Below, one piece after another: positions 26,901 to 39,567 of a stretch of DNA of 64,000 bases. The notes below the pieces were generated by a model. It made no database searches, was not told the origin of the DNA, and saw nothing but the letters and a program-made list of their open reading frames with translations. Within the stretch, counting starts at the first letter, position 1, and each line of letters begins with the position of its first letter. Location: the NCBI GenBank assembly GCA_027382625.1, contig JAJKFJ010020715.1, positions 62,001 through 126,000 of the forward strand. Direction: 5' to 3'. Both the position numbers and the translations under genes were made by a program. This stretch comes from Tetmemena sp. SeJ-2015. Lineage: Eukaryota; Ciliophora; Spirotrichea; Sporadotrichida; Oxytrichidae.

Positions 26901-29438
26901 CAGGACACCCCCGCCATCTACAAACAAATTTAAGACAATAGTTTGAATCGTTCTTTGGCATTTTTAACAGTACATAAAGGAGATAGAGCATTCGAATCAG
27001 CATCATTAAAATTTGTAGAACAACAACAACTAGGACAACATCATTAACTCTCAAAGAAACTTATAGCAGACGGGACTTCAAAATGCTCAAGATCATTTCA
27101 TCCTCCCCAATAATCAAAGCAATCAATAGTTACACTTATTATTGTAATTTCAATATTGCAATTTTTTAGTCAACCAGATAGCTTAGAAAATATCGTATGA
27201 TTTCGTATGATTTTATTCAGGCTTATATATATATATATAAAAGCTACCTGCTATATAATCCTCCACACAGCAGCAAAATAGGTAGCAGTAATAACAGCTT
27301 GGAGGACTTGAGCTGGAACTAGATCCTCTCTTTTTAGAGGGTTTAGATGACACTGGCCTAAAGAATTTAGCAGACTCAGAGAGCGTTGTCCATCAATTCT
27401 AAAATCAAGCATAGTAGCAAGCTGCAGTAGCTGCAAATACTGTCCAGAACACTGTGCAGCTTATGAAAGCATTTTTATAATTAACTTCTTGAGACGATCA
27501 GAGATGTGGGTGACAGAAACAGAATTTATAGAAACATGACTGACGAAGCCTTCAACTAAACTCTTTAAATTGATTAATCGAAAGTTGTAGTAATTTTTAA
27601 AGTGATGGATTAACTTCCTGCCAGATTCTTTAACGAAGGCTTGTCTCAGAGGCCTGCATCTTAAGTGAGGTAGCACGTTCTCTCATAGAGATAGTCTTCT
27701 TAAAACTAGTAGCAGTAGTAGCCACCTAACTTACCACTCTCAAGAGGAAATAGCTAAGGTTTGCAGGCTTTACCTGCTCCTGCTCAATAGCTGATCCCAG
27801 CTTTACCTCAAATTCTTGCAGTAAACGGATAGCAAGTACTCATTCCACTTTAGAATCTCATCCCTCCAGAATTAAGAGGTGGAAGAGCAAGGAGAGGAGG
27901 AGCCAACAGAGGTGAGGGAGAGGACTTCACCACGGAGGTAGAGAGAGACTGATCTCCATCGATTCATAGCTGAATGACCTAGTAGAGTTTTCAAGAAGTG
28001 GAAATGATCCCTTCATTAAGAACCCATTAACCTCCAATTAACTCAAGAGTGATTTGCCTCTAGATGCAAACCTAGTTTTCAACTCTTTCCTGAACCACTT
28101 GAAAGACCTTATTATCGAGATACCCTAGCTCCCACTCTTAGACTAGAAGGGTAATGATGTGTCTGCACTAAGTTTGGACATAATTAAGGCGGTCTTTTTA
28201 TCGAATCCTGACTAGTATAAGCTAGGCTTCTCAAGACTCTCAAGTTTCATAGACATGATAATGGTCTGGGTGTAATACTTAACAAACGGAATGTTCTTTA
28301 TGAGCAGAGACACAAGACTAATGAGTCTCCTCTTTGGAAATAAGCTGATCAGATAAGGTGTGCTGATGAAATTAACCCAGTGGATCACTGATGGAGTGCA
28401 GTCTTTTGCCACTTACTACAAGCAAATGGGAGGCCCTGAGTTAAAGCCTCTCTCTCAATAGAGCTTTTTTAACCCTGACTCTCAAGAGAAGGTAGAAGAC
28501 GCAGCCTCACTAGTAACTCATTAATCCGGCTTCAAAGTAGACAGAAATTATGGACTCCCTGGAAAACTGGACATAGTTGACTTCGTTCTCATTGTCTGCG
28601 TTGTCTAAAGTCTATCATCCCCAGTTAAGCAGTGATCGATGAAAATCTGTGTGAGACTCTGAGAGAAATACATTCTGATAAGCAAATGCTCTACCTCTGC
28701 TCTGAATTAACTAAGGATAGAGATTCAAACAGTCGAGGAATCAATCCAAACTTTTCGATCTTGGAGCAAATATTGCAACAGGTTCGCTTGTTTGTAGAGA
28801 TGGTGGATAAAAGACCAGACCTTGTGAACTAAAGCTCTTATTCTATATTTTAAGCTTATGATTGCATAGATATCTATTCTTATATGGTTGATGGAAAGGA
28901 AGTGTGGATGGAGGATTTGATAGCTACCCTGGTCAAAATATTTTCTGATATCGCTCCAGCTGCAGAGAGACTCATTTAATAACAAAAGAAAATGGACCCC
29001 TAGCTTAAGAATAACCATTAAATCCTTGTGTCTAATGATATGATCACTGACATTCACTAATCCTGATTTATTTTAATGCAAAGTTATGTAGGTAAGTTTG
29101 CATTGGTGAGCTGCTGTTAACTAAGGAATTCAAGTCTAAAGAGATACAGAAGCAGATTAAGCAGATATTTACAGATATAGGGAAGATAAACGGCAGTGTA
29201 TAAACTGTGCAGATCTTTTTTAAGCAAAGTCTTTCTAGTTCTCTCAGAAGGATCATTGATATCATCAATTTCAAGAATGCATATGAATAGTAAGTATAAT
29301 GAAACTTTTGTTGATTTAATGTGAGAATGCTCATTCAAAGATAGATAATGAAGGTCTAAAAAAGGAAGTTATCATACTCACTCAAATCCTGAAGATAGCG
29401 AAGTCAAATAAGAAAGACGAGGTTAACATTTGTGATGA
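17905..29438 (+). CDS. HUWE1/TOM1-like HECT E3 ubiquitin ligase, N-terminal and central part
   Basis: Plus-strand exons from about 17905 give a very long protein. It has an armadillo-like N-terminal region in the style of DUF908/DUF913 (for example DVVRNLLRFLCQSIIRNDP near 18960), a UBA domain at about 21825-21960 (VEMGFEEDLALEALKQA), a long central region, and extremely acidic Asp/Glu-rich tracts between about 25480 and 26330. This order matches the HUWE1/TOM1 family. No convincing initiator ATG was found, so a first coding segment may lie elsewhere. Gln is commonly TAA/TAG. The frame reaches ...DEVNICDD then TGA at 29446, but the conserved HECT domain is missing here. It lies 4.6 kb downstream, and a shared 12-bp repeat joins the two in frame (see 29427-34008). 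A short non-GT/AG interruption near 29283-29335 also needs removal. Confidence 0.8.
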
Positions 29439-29650
29439 TTAATATTGAAAGGAAAAATAATTTTTTATATAAGGAAAACAATTTTTGCATTAAAATCTAG
29501 AGTATAAATGAATTGTGAGTATCTTCAATATGGTTTTAATTCTGAATGATGCTATGAAAAAATTCAGAACTATTTGTAAGGTAGATATTAAATTGATAGT
29601 TACTGTGAAATGATTTAGCGGGGTAGATAAACATTAATTTAACGTTGAAA

Positions 29651-32600
29651 ATGAAGAAATCGTAGTAGTAAAGGGCTAATAATATCCCTGTGGCCAAGAA
29701 AACTATCGCAATTGATAATACTACTTAGCAACTACAGTAAAATAGACTTTTCAAAGACCCTGATTAGAACCAGAGCAGCCGTCTTTCCGTTTCTACCAAG
29801 CAAACTATGAGTGTTAATGTTTCACCCAGAGATAGCAAGATTGCGAGTTCCTTCCTCAGATCTAGGCTTGAGGAAACTTATAGCGAAACTGATCTCGCTT
29901 AATAAACTTTTATCATTAGATAATGCATCTTAAGCCAATAAAAATGCAAATGTTTAGCTAAAAGAATATCATAAGCAATCTAAAATGGTAATAACTCCTC
30001 TCAAAATAGAAGATGAAGATGAAATGGATGGAGCATCTGAAAATCCTACAATAAATAAGTATTCTTCCTAGACAGTGCTAAAGAAAAGCCAACATATAAA
30101 TAAAGTAGTAAAGAAGAGCAGACACAACTCTCCTTCCTCCCCTAATAACAATCCCTATAGCGTAAAAGCGAACAATAGCACAACTATCACAGCTAAGTAG
30201 AAAAGTCAGACCATGAATTTGAGCTTGTATTTCCAGAAAAACCAACAGCAAAATAAGGCAGCTATTTTTAATACCTCAACCTAATAACAGCACTAGTCTC
30301 ATGCTTAAAATGAAAGCCAGAAATAGCAGCAATATTCAAGTTGCAAAGATAAAGTCGACTAGAAAAGACATGATTTTAGGTTGTTGGACCTCCCAAGGGA
30401 TTTTACCCTCTCTGAAATCAACAAAAAGCATTTAATCACAAATTTAATGCCATTTATTTATTTAATAATTTCCAGGAAAACTATGACGAAGGGAGATTAA
30501 TGAGCCAAGTCTACCTTAAAGAAGCAAGTTTGTGCGGAGATGAGAATAAAAAATGTTTCACCCCAACTAACCGACTCTTTTAGGAGGGAGGGGTTAATTT
30601 TGGAAATGCTTGCAATGAGAGAAGCTCAACAGCCACTTTTGGGGTGAAAGGATGTTCAAGTGCACAGTGTGGATCTTCAGACTACCTCAAGATGTGTGGG
30701 CCTGCGGCCTCTCCAGATTCTAAGATGATTCTGAACTTGATTTCTAGTAGAAGAATTACTTATATACCTATTCTAAAGCATAATTTTTTTGGTGAAGAAA
30801 TACCCTAAATGAAGAGCTTGTTAAAATTAAAGAGTAGTAGAGGTTGAAAATTGCGAGTAAATTTCAAACTGAGAAGATGCAGAAGAAGTAAAAGCAAAAT
30901 GATAAAAGCAATTCTTCCTCCATATAAATACCCAGAGAGAGCTGTGTGCTTAAAAGGAAAGGGGATAGAAAGCAAAGTCCTTAAATTTCTCCTTGCAGAG
31001 CCATATAAAGCATAAGCTTACAGAGAGCTTAATAAAACTTGATGCGAGAGGCCACGTCAGCTTTGGAAGTCTAATCTAAAACTCAATTAGAAACCTTCCT
31101 TCCTTAAAATTTTCTTGGTATTTTTAATTCTCTTCCCAAATCAAAGCATTAAGTATACTTTAAAGACTAAGATTAAGAAGTAGTAAAGTTGGCCAAGACA
31201 AAAGCCAAGAGCAACCTTAGCAATCTAATATATATCACTAATTGGATTGATTTAACTTCGATTTTAATCCAATGGAAAATATTCGATCTAGTAGTTTAGA
31301 CAACTCTAAAGAAAGATTCTTGATAGTGTAGAAAGTAGTAGGATAGAAGGTGAGTTCGATCACAAATGGAAGTGATGAGATAGTGTGGACTTAAAACCAA
31401 GGAATCAAGTACAATGACTGCAAGCTCTTTCAGCCCAACTTCTTAGAAACAACAGGAGATCTCCTTCAACCAATCAGCCATCGTTTCTAATCTTAAAGTC
31501 TTTGATAGTAGGAGATAGAGTTAGCAAGAAAAGTAAAAGAGGATAAGTGAGATGAACAATAACCAGGTGATTCTTGAAAACTTAGAAGATAGTTCCTAAT
31601 AAGTATCATTAGAGAATCTTAAAGGACCTGATGAGCTGGTTAAGAAAAGCTTCTAGTAACAGCAAAGGGAGAATCCTTTGTTCTAACTCAAGACTAAAGT
31701 AAAGAAGACATTGGATACAGTAGCAGGTGCGCAGAAGAAAGTCATTAGTAACAGCAATCCTTTCAACGAGCCAGAGATAGATCTCTCTAATAATAGGTTA
31801 AATCCTGTATCTATATTATTTCATAAATAAGCAAAGGAATGCTTTAAACTATATGGATAGCTTACATTCATTCTATGAAGTACAATATAACCTTTAATTT
31901 TCTTAAGCTATGATTTCCTGAGGAGCAAGAATTAAAGTGACAGTGATGAAGAAGACCAAGATATAGTAGGCCTCAATTTGAAAAACTCGTAAAAGAAATA
32001 CAGATTTGAAGAGACTTCCAACCAAACTTATCAGCTTACTTCATAGATGGATTAAGCGGAGGATGAAGCTTTCAAAACATTCAACTTGCAACTTTTGACA
32101 ATCCCAGATGAAGTTTCTCACTCCCTCTCTCCGAATCGAAAGCAGTTTGCTCTCTTTGGCTAAGATAGACAAGATGGAGGGTTAAATGATGAGTATTACA
32201 AGTACTGCTAGGATATGGAGCTGATTGCTTTCTCTCCAGGGGAAATGAAAAATAATGTCAGGAGTTAGAAACACCATCACCTCTAACAGCAACATCAATA
32301 AGAGAAGAGATAATAGAAAAGTTAGAGTAATATTCAGGCAGTAGCTTCAGCTACTTAAAACTACTAGCTTGATACCCACAAGCTAAAAGGTAAAGCATGA
32401 TGACTCTATCGCTAATAGCAAACAGTTAAAAAGACAAGGCAAGCTTATGAGTCCCAGTTAGAAGAGTAAATATGCCAATACCTCCCTTGGCATTCAGCAA
32501 TAAAGTGCAGTCTAAGGGTTGAGTAGAGCAAGTGCCATCTATCAAGAGTTCATGAGATTTGAGAGTAAGAGTAAGCAGGACAACCAGAGATAAAGCCTCA

Positions 32601-33895
32601 TCAAGAAAGACCCTCTAGTCAAAACTACTAAAGACTTTAAGCAACTCACAGAGCAAGCTGAACTAAAGCTGCAGAGAGTGAAAGAGTAGATCCTCAAGAA
32701 GATAGAATTAGCCAAGATTGAGAGGAAGCAGATCTCACTTTCATATTAAATAATAGAAAAATAAATTCCTCAGGTTTATTACACTTGCTATAGGTCTTGT
32801 AGAAAAAGAAAACCAGGAGCTAGAAAAGTTTATGGCCCAAGCTTAAGCTAAGAACTAAACTTTAAAGGAGCAGATAGTGAGCATGACTGATGGCTTGGAA
32901 GATTTATATGACCAGTAACAGTATAAGATAAAGCACTATCAGTAAGAGATTTCTAGCAAGCAGTAGCTCAAGCTAGAGCAATAAAACTAGATCCGAAGTG
33001 CAACTGAGCAAGAGATCAAGCTCCAAGAATTAGACAATTTGAACAAATATTTGCAATAGCTATTTGCTTTATCATATTAAATATTAATTTGACAGTAAAA
33101 CAGCAGCAGCTTTTGATTATAAAAGAGTTGGAAAGGTAAAATCAAAAAGCAGATAAGAAGCTGGAGAGTGTTAAAGAAGAACTTCAGATGAGAAAATAGA
33201 AGGAATAGAGTGTCGTTGAGATTTTAGGAGTCAGTACCTCCAAGCCAATAGGTGCAGTTCATTTATCAAGGACAGCTAAAGTCTCACTTGGTTCGATTAG
33301 AATAAACCCCCCAAATTATGATAAGAAAAAGTTGGAATAAGTTGTGGATAATTAAATTCTTGAAAATTGAATTGTTTTGAAACTTAATTTAAATGGATAG
33401 AACCTTTGAAAAAGTTAGAGAGTAATAATCAAGCAACCTATGAAACCTAACACTCAGTTATCTGAGATAGAGGAAGCAGGTATAAAATTCAGAGAATATG
33501 AGACAGACGTCACCTTCCTAGAAGACTTTAGATTGCCTGTTTAGGGTTAAAATTTAGCATGATTATAAGTATTAATAAAGAAATTAATTATACACAACTT
33601 ATTTTCACTTTCTTATCATATTATGGGGTTTTAAATGAGTGGAATCGTTGGGGCTCCTAACTCAAGAGCTTCCTTTCTGCAAACTAAGAAATTATCTCTA
33701 GTTGAAGAGAGCAACTTGAATTCCACTTGTAGGGGAAGTGGGAAGTCATCCTTTACGGCTGCTTCTGGCCATAAATCTCCACATGTTTTGCTATCTCCTC
33801 GAGACTCAAGGCTTCTCTCTGGTTCTGTAAATTCCTCAACCTGTTTAATTCACAAGAAAGGCTCGCTTTCTAAAGTATTCCTGTCCAAGAAGTGA
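29651..33895 (+). CDS. Nested gene: coiled-coil, N/Q/S-rich protein
   Basis: The ATG at 29651 (MKKSQQQRANNIPVAKKT) opens a coding region with abundant TAG/TAA Gln codons, a Ser/Asn/Gln-rich first third, a Cys-containing stretch (VKGCSSAQCGSSDYLKMC near 30650) and a long coiled coil at about 32600-33200. An 84-bp insert (33547-33630) bounded by TTAAA interrupts the C-terminus. Removing it joins RLPVQGQ to MSGIVGAPNS in frame, and the gene then ends at a TGA at 33893-33895. Several frame changes and GT..AG introns occur on the way. Function is unknown. It lies entirely within the HUWE1-like locus, so the two would have to be separated during macronuclear development. Confidence 0.65.
33547..33630 (+). 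other. Candidate IES, 84 bp, pointer TTAAA
   Basis: TTAAA at 33547-33551 and 33631-33635 flanks an AT-rich segment with no GT..AG ends. Excision bypasses the TGA near 33561 and continues the frame for 87 more codons with normal codon use. The alternative is that the gene stops at 33561 and a separate 86-codon gene starts at 33635. Confidence 0.55.
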
Positions 33896-34008
33896 AATTA
33901 GATTATATTTTTTTTATGTCACTATATTTTCACCCTCTCTTGTTATAATTTCTCACAAATGAGAATACTTGTTGCTTTACATTCTAATTAAATAAGGATG
34001 TGTGTTTC

Positions 34009-36082
34009 CATTTGTGATGAGGCTTTGTTCTTCAGGATAGTGAAAGAGATCTCTCACTTCATTGACAAGAAGTAGGACTCAAAGGGAGGAAGCAAGGCCA
34101 ATAGTCAATCACAAGTGGCATTTGTGTTCAAGGAGGAGTTCCGCACCATCATGATCGCCCTGTTTATCTTGTTCGAGTACAACCTCAAGTTCATCTTCAC
34201 AGAGTCACCCCTCAGCGACAAGAACCTCTATAATGATACAAATTCTAAGAAGAAGAGAAATGAGGGCAGCAATAACAACATAAGAAGAGACCCACCTCCT
34301 GCTCAAGCTAATCAACAAATAGAGTATATGTAAGTGTGCATGTGTTTGAGTGAGATTGATAAGAGTTAAATTTGAATCAAGAGGAAGAGAAGAAAGCAGG
34401 AGAGGGGCTGCAAATGCTTAGCAAGACGTGGCGATGCTGATTGATACCAAGACCAAAGAGGAGACAGGTAACTAGTTCGACATCCGCATGGAGGAGATAG
34501 AAGAGACTCAGAAAATGGGCACTTCTTCAAGGACAAAGCAGACTTGATGCAGCAGATAGATGCACATTTGAATTAAAAGATCAAGGACGAGAAAGCCAGA
34601 CAGGATGAGCGACTCAGAGTGTTCATCAAATTCTGCCTCCAGCACAAGAAGGTCATCAACTGTTTCATCAGAGCAAACCAATAGGTGCTTAATGAGTCTC
34701 TCCGCAACGTCATTCTGAAAGTGCCACAGCTGCTAGACTTCGATAACAAGCGCCTTCTCTTCAGAGCTCAGATTAAGAAGATCCAACGCAAGTACAGACT
34801 TAGGTATATCGACCTACAAGTTACTTAATATGCAGCTTAATTTAACTTAAGTTAGGAGAGACAAGGTGTTTGATGACTCATATGAATAACTGAGGTTGCT
34901 GAGCAACGAGAGATGGAGAGGAAAGCTCAACGTTGAATTTGTGGATGAGCAAGGTATAGATGAGGGAGGACTTTCCAAAGAGTGGTTTATCCTGCTCAGC
35001 AAGGAGATCTTCAACGCAGATCTGGCTTTGTTCCTGTAATCAAATGCAGGCTCAAGCTACTACCCAAACCCAAAGTCCAACATCCAGCCAGAATATGAGA
35101 AGATGTTCAAGTTCATCGGCAAGCTAGTTGGCAAAGCCATCTACGAACAGCAACTGCTCGATTGCTACTTCGTCAAAGCCCTCTACAAGCTGCTATTAGG
35201 CATGCCCCTTAACTAAACCATCTAATAAAACAATATAATTAGTTTATTTATTTTATTTATTTAAGTTTACCACGATGTGGAGGACTTCGATGACCAGATC
35301 TACCAGAACTTAAGTTGGTGTTTGAACAACTCAGTGGACGGTTTGGGCATCACCTTCACTGAGACCATAGAGTACTTCGGCAAGAACGAGGAGATTGAGA
35401 TCGTGCCAGGTGGAGCCAACATAGATGTGACTGACGAGAACAAGTCCTAGTATGTTAAGACCATGGCCTACCACAAACTCTACTATTCCATCAAGAACCA
35501 GATCCACTCCTTCCTAGAAGGCTTCTTCGCAGTCATCCCTAGACAGCTCATTCAGATCTTCGACAACAGAGAGCTAGAACTACTCATCAGCGGTCTCCCC
35601 ACCATCGACAGTAAGTGCAGCAACTCACCCTAATAGTTATAGATTTAATATTTTCTCCTTCTTTTGCTCTTTATAATTGTATTAACTGTTGTTAAAGTTG
35701 GGGACTTGCGCGAGAACACGATCTACACTAACTACTCAGCTGAGTCGCCAGTCATCAAGTGGCTGTTCGAGGTGCTGGAAGAGTTCGACAACTCAGAGCG
35801 AGCAGAGTTCATTCAGTTTGTGACTGGCAGCAGCAAAGTGCCCGTTGAGGGCTTCAAGGGACTCAGAGGCAGCAGAGGCTTCTAGAAATTCCAAGTCATC
35901 AAGTTCTTCACAAACGATGTCAACCGCCTCCCACAGGCTCATACATGGTAAGCGCCTCCTAAAGTATATTTATTGACTATAGCTTCAAACAACTGGAGTT
36001 ACCAGAGTATCAGTCAAAGGAGCAGTTAAAGGACAGACTATACACTGCCATTAAAGAGGGCAAGACTTTTGGATTCGCATGA
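34009..36082 (+). CDS. HUWE1/TOM1-like HECT E3 ligase, C-terminal part with HECT domain
   Basis: This segment continues the protein begun at 17905. It reads EALFFRIVKEISHFIDKK, then an intron region, then the HECT domain from about 34850: N-lobe (DEGGLSKEWFILLSKE), E2-binding and hinge region, and C-lobe with the catalytic cysteine in LPQAHTCFKQLELPEY. It ends FGFA and TGA at 36080-36082, the usual C-terminus of the family. Introns fit GT..AG: about 34803-34853, 35613-35697 and 35948-35982, the last splitting the catalytic Cys codon. A 54-bp TA-bounded insert (35214-35267) sits between GMPLN and YHDVED, where the family has no extra residues. The product would transfer ubiquitin from E2 to substrates through a thioester. 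Confidence 0.9.
35214..35267 (+). other. Candidate IES, 54 bp, pointer TA, inside the HECT domain
   Basis: TA at 35214-35215 and 35268-35269 flanks a segment that is almost all A/T while the flanking exon is GC-richer. Removal gives GMPLNYHDVEDFDDQ, the usual spacing of the HECT N-lobe. It has no GT donor and no usable AG acceptor. It is in frame without TGA, so retention would add 18 residues. Confidence 0.7.
35948..35982 (+). other. Spliceosomal intron splitting the catalytic Cys codon
   Basis: The 35-bp gtaagc...tatag segment lies between TG (35946-35947) and C (35983), so the HECT active-site cysteine codon is assembled only after splicing. The resulting AHTCFKQLELPEY matches the family. 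Confidence 0.85.
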
Positions 36083-36496
36083 GCAGCATCTCCACAGTAT
36101 TAAGAGGGGAGAGATAGAATTAAATTTATGAACTAAGATAAGTAGTGAGTGAATGAGTATAGTCACAGGTTAACAATCAAACTCACAGACTATTATAAGG
36201 AGGCTACCCTAGATTCTGATGCATAGTGCTCTAAAGCGAATAGATGGATGTGCGATCTTTGTAAACACATATAGTTCTTGAATTAGGGTGCCTCCATAAA
36301 TAGTCAACTTAATTAAATTAATTAACGTTTAAATCATCTTCTCTTATCCTGCTAATTAATCTATTGCTTCATAGATATTCTTACTTCAGTAATGAAATGA
36401 AAAATTAAAATTGCAAGGTTCATATCGTGCTCATTATAAATAAACATCCCTATCTTTTATACAAAATGATAGTCTTGAAAAATGTTGGCAAATGTC
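36083..36496. other. Spacer between convergent genes
   Basis: This is the 3' flank of the HECT gene and of the convergent minus-strand membrane-protein gene. It is AT-rich to the right. No gene, hairpin terminator or repeat is evident. Confidence 0.4.
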
Positions 36497-39201
36497 TCAA
36501 TACTCTTTGTCTTAATCTAAATCGTCCTCTTCAAATTCTTAGTCATCATTATCAATTATGAAGTTCTATTTCACTTGCGCCTTCTTTTTCTTCTTCTTTT
36601 TCTTTTTCTTGCTACCTCCCTTCGTTCCCACAGAGAAATTGTCATCCTAGACTTTAATTATAATATGAAGTGAAATTTCAAGAATAAGGTTTAGACCTTG
36701 GCTTGGTTGTAAGTTTAGTCTGCCTGCTTAACTATTTCATGGAGAGACTGCTTTTGCTTTGCATAGGTTATCTAATGAAAGCCCGTAGAGGTCTTGTACA
36801 TATTCTTAGGCTCAAGTTAACTAATATCCTCAAATAGTTCTGCTTTAATGGGATTCACCTGTTTGCCCTTGCTTATGGGAGGCAGTCTAGTTTATTCTTC
36901 TCTCAGTTGCTGCTGCTACTGTTGGTTTACCTTAGACTAAATTTGCTATTCCTTCTTCGTTCTTCTCTTTTAAGGATGAAAGTCAACTCCAAGGAGTAAG
37001 TCAGCCTACTCTTCAGATTCCAAATCTTCGTCGCTGCCTCTTCCGAGAAGATTTTGAGAAGTGGCTCTCGTCTGCCTCCGACTATCAGCCTAAAACAGAA
37101 GGCGTGGATCATTATACCTATTATGAATAAACTTATATCATCTTGAAAGTTAAGACTCTACACCACATCTTGCATCTCTTCATTGGTTAGCTCTCCAATC
37201 TTAGAACCGCTTTGTCTTGATCGAGTGGCTAAAGACTTTCTCTTAGCTTTAAATAAGAAGGTATTAAAAAGCTTAAGGCTGTATTTTAGAGTCATAATGC
37301 TGTGAGGTGCTGTTTGAAAGCTTCTTGAGACTTGAGTGTTTCCCATCCAGCTCTTCCGCAAGCATCTACTCATACTTCTGCTAGAGAATACTCTTCTTCG
37401 AACTCTATACGTCTACTGGCTTCGACTCATTAAATTGGCCAGAGTTAGATTTTACCCCACTACTGTGCAAAGCCGAGTTTTGAACGTTATAATTGGTCTT
37501 TGACATTGCCTGAGGAGGGAGCTAGAAAAATTTATTCCCTTCCTCTCTAGGATTCTCCTCTTTCTTTCGCTTCACTTTTTAGCTCTTGCGTTTATTTCCA
37601 GCCTTAGTTCCAGCCTCGTACATATCCTCATCCATGTCTTCCTCTATCTCATCAGTGAATAAATCTATCCATAAAAATTATTACTTTCCTCATCAGGAGG
37701 TCCTTGCAAGTTCGCAGATTTCCGCTTTCCCTTGCTCAATAAGTTTTCTTGAGTTTTAATTTAAAAAGAATTGGCTACCTTGATTGCTTGAAAAAATTGG
37801 TGTCGGTTGAGGCCATGCTTCTCTGTTTTATTCCCTTGAGTTTAGATGCAGAGCCAGTTGACTGCATCCCATCCGTGTCAGATACCAAGATACGGCTACC
37901 CATGGCTAAGTTTGTGCTTTCCTTATCAGACTTATAGTCTAACTTGCTCATTCAAGCATATTACTTTAGCAATAGTTAAAATGTTAAAGACCTCTGCAAA
38001 ATTGGCGGCTTGATTTTAGAATTTGCTTTGCCTCTCTCTTCAAGGTCTTCCAGATCGCTCTAGAAGTACTTCTTTTTGCCTTTGCCTCCACTCTCTAGTT
38101 TAAAAATAAGGAATCAACCAATGAACTAAGCTTCCCTTCTTGCTAGTAGTACTCGTCCATGATTCTTCCCCTTTCCATCTCCTCCTTTCTTTGTCTTCGC
38201 TTTTTACTCTTCTCATTATCGCTTTCACTACTACTCTTCAATGCAACTTTGCCTTCCCTTCTTTCTCTTTCTTTGAGTTCCCACTTGATATGCTCATCTG
38301 CTTCGTCATCTGAGTCCTTATTCTGTATCTTATCTTGAAGTGCCTCCTTTGCTGAACCTCTTCACCTTCTTCTCCAACTCTTAAGGAGTAATTCTCTACT
38401 TCTTGTAGCACCTGAACACGCAAGCTATCACAATGATTGTGATAACGAGGAAGGCTAGCACTCCAACTGAGATCAGGATATAGAAGAGAGTGTAGTTGGA
38501 AGATGTGCTAGATGCATCTGCTCCACTAGTTGAGTTTCCAGTACTATTGCCTCCATTTGAAGTGGCTTGCTTAGTATAGATATATGAAAACTAGAATGAG
38601 CCAGCTGCTGTGCCTGATGCGAGGATGGTTATGTAAGGCTTCAAAGGCAGAGTAACTGTGACTTGATTACCTACATTTAGGCTATAGGTAGTTGCAAAAG
38701 CAGTGAGGTTTTGGGACTAGTTAATGAAGAACTTAGCGTTGACAAGCTAGTTCAGGACCACTGTAATTGAATCTCCAGAAGTTGCAGTTGCAGGCGGTTG
38801 AATTAGATACTAGCAATTGTAGTTACTTGCAAACAAGTTGTTGCTGATTATCAGAGAATTCTAGGTCGTAGTGGCTGTTAGAAGATAATTAGATAGATAG
38901 AACTATATATCTTAATAGTTAGAGTGTAAGTTGAGGGTCCGCATATGCTCACGTACGGGCATAGGAATTGCTGCATGCTTGCGATTCCTTGCATGTCAGA
39001 GGAACAAAAGCCAAAAGTCTTTGGGCACGTCTTGTTGCTCACTTCTGCTGCACTGCAACAGTAACCAGCGCTTAGAATTAGTTGAGTATATATTATAAAG
39101 TTAAGCTTTTGTCTGCTACAGGACAAATTATGCTTCCAGAGTCTAGACAACTCTTCTTGCAGACTGAAGGAGATGTCACATAAGTGTTTAATTCCAGCCA
39201 T
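36497..39201 (-). CDS. Cys-rich single-pass membrane protein, paralog 1
   Basis: The coding runs from about 39201 to a TGA at 36497-36499 on the minus strand. The ectodomain has spaced cysteines (SCLDSGSIICPVADK, GYCCSAA, FGFCSSDM, QFLCPYVSICG) and then a Ser/Thr/Asn-rich stretch. One membrane segment follows at about 38490-38410 (FYILISVGVLAFLVITIIV) with RCYKK on the inner side. The cytoplasmic tail is long and highly charged, with an acidic patch (DSDDEADEHIKWE) and near its end an uninterrupted Lys run followed by Asp/Glu. This is a type I layout. A short AT-rich interruption lies inside the Cys motif near 39085-39115. Paralogs with the same architecture are at 39568-42188 and, rearranged, at 59905-63186. 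Cell-surface or vesicle location is inferred from topology. No enzymatic domain is seen. Confidence 0.7.
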
Positions 39202-39567
39202 AAATGAAATTAATTTTATTGTGTACTAGTAACTGAATCCTATCTTATATAAACATTTTTTTTAATTTAATTATCGAGAGCAGAATGATTACGAAGCAGC
39301 AAAGTAGTTTGTAATGGAGCTCGAAATACCGGAGTTGCTATTTTTTAATAGTGTTTACATTCATAATTAATTTCTTATCTTCTATATTGACTTCAACTCA
39401 TGATTTTTCGTCGAAACCAAGTGAATGTATGATTATCTTTTAACCTTTCTTCCTATTCTCGCCCTATCTTTACAAACATTCAATTTAGTTAAAAGGAAGA
39501 TGTATTTAATAAATCAAAATTCCTAGTTATAAATAAACAATCAATCATTTATACTTTATATTGTGAA
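39202..39567. other. AT-rich spacer
   Basis: The gap between the two tandem membrane-protein paralogs. No coding frame or repeat can be supported. Confidence 0.4.

Larger units (their letters stand above)
29427..34008 (+). other. 4.58-kb intervening segment, 12-bp pointer, with a nested gene
   Basis: The sequence CATTTGTGATGA occurs at 29427-29438 and 34009-34020. Joining across one copy converts ...EVNICDD-stop into ...EVNICDEALFFRIVKE, which continues straight into the HECT gene. The segment between holds a separate plus-strand gene (29651-33895) with only about 210 bp before it and 110 bp after it. There are no splice-site ends. This is what a germline internal eliminated sequence holding another gene's coding segments would look like. 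Confidence 0.8.
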
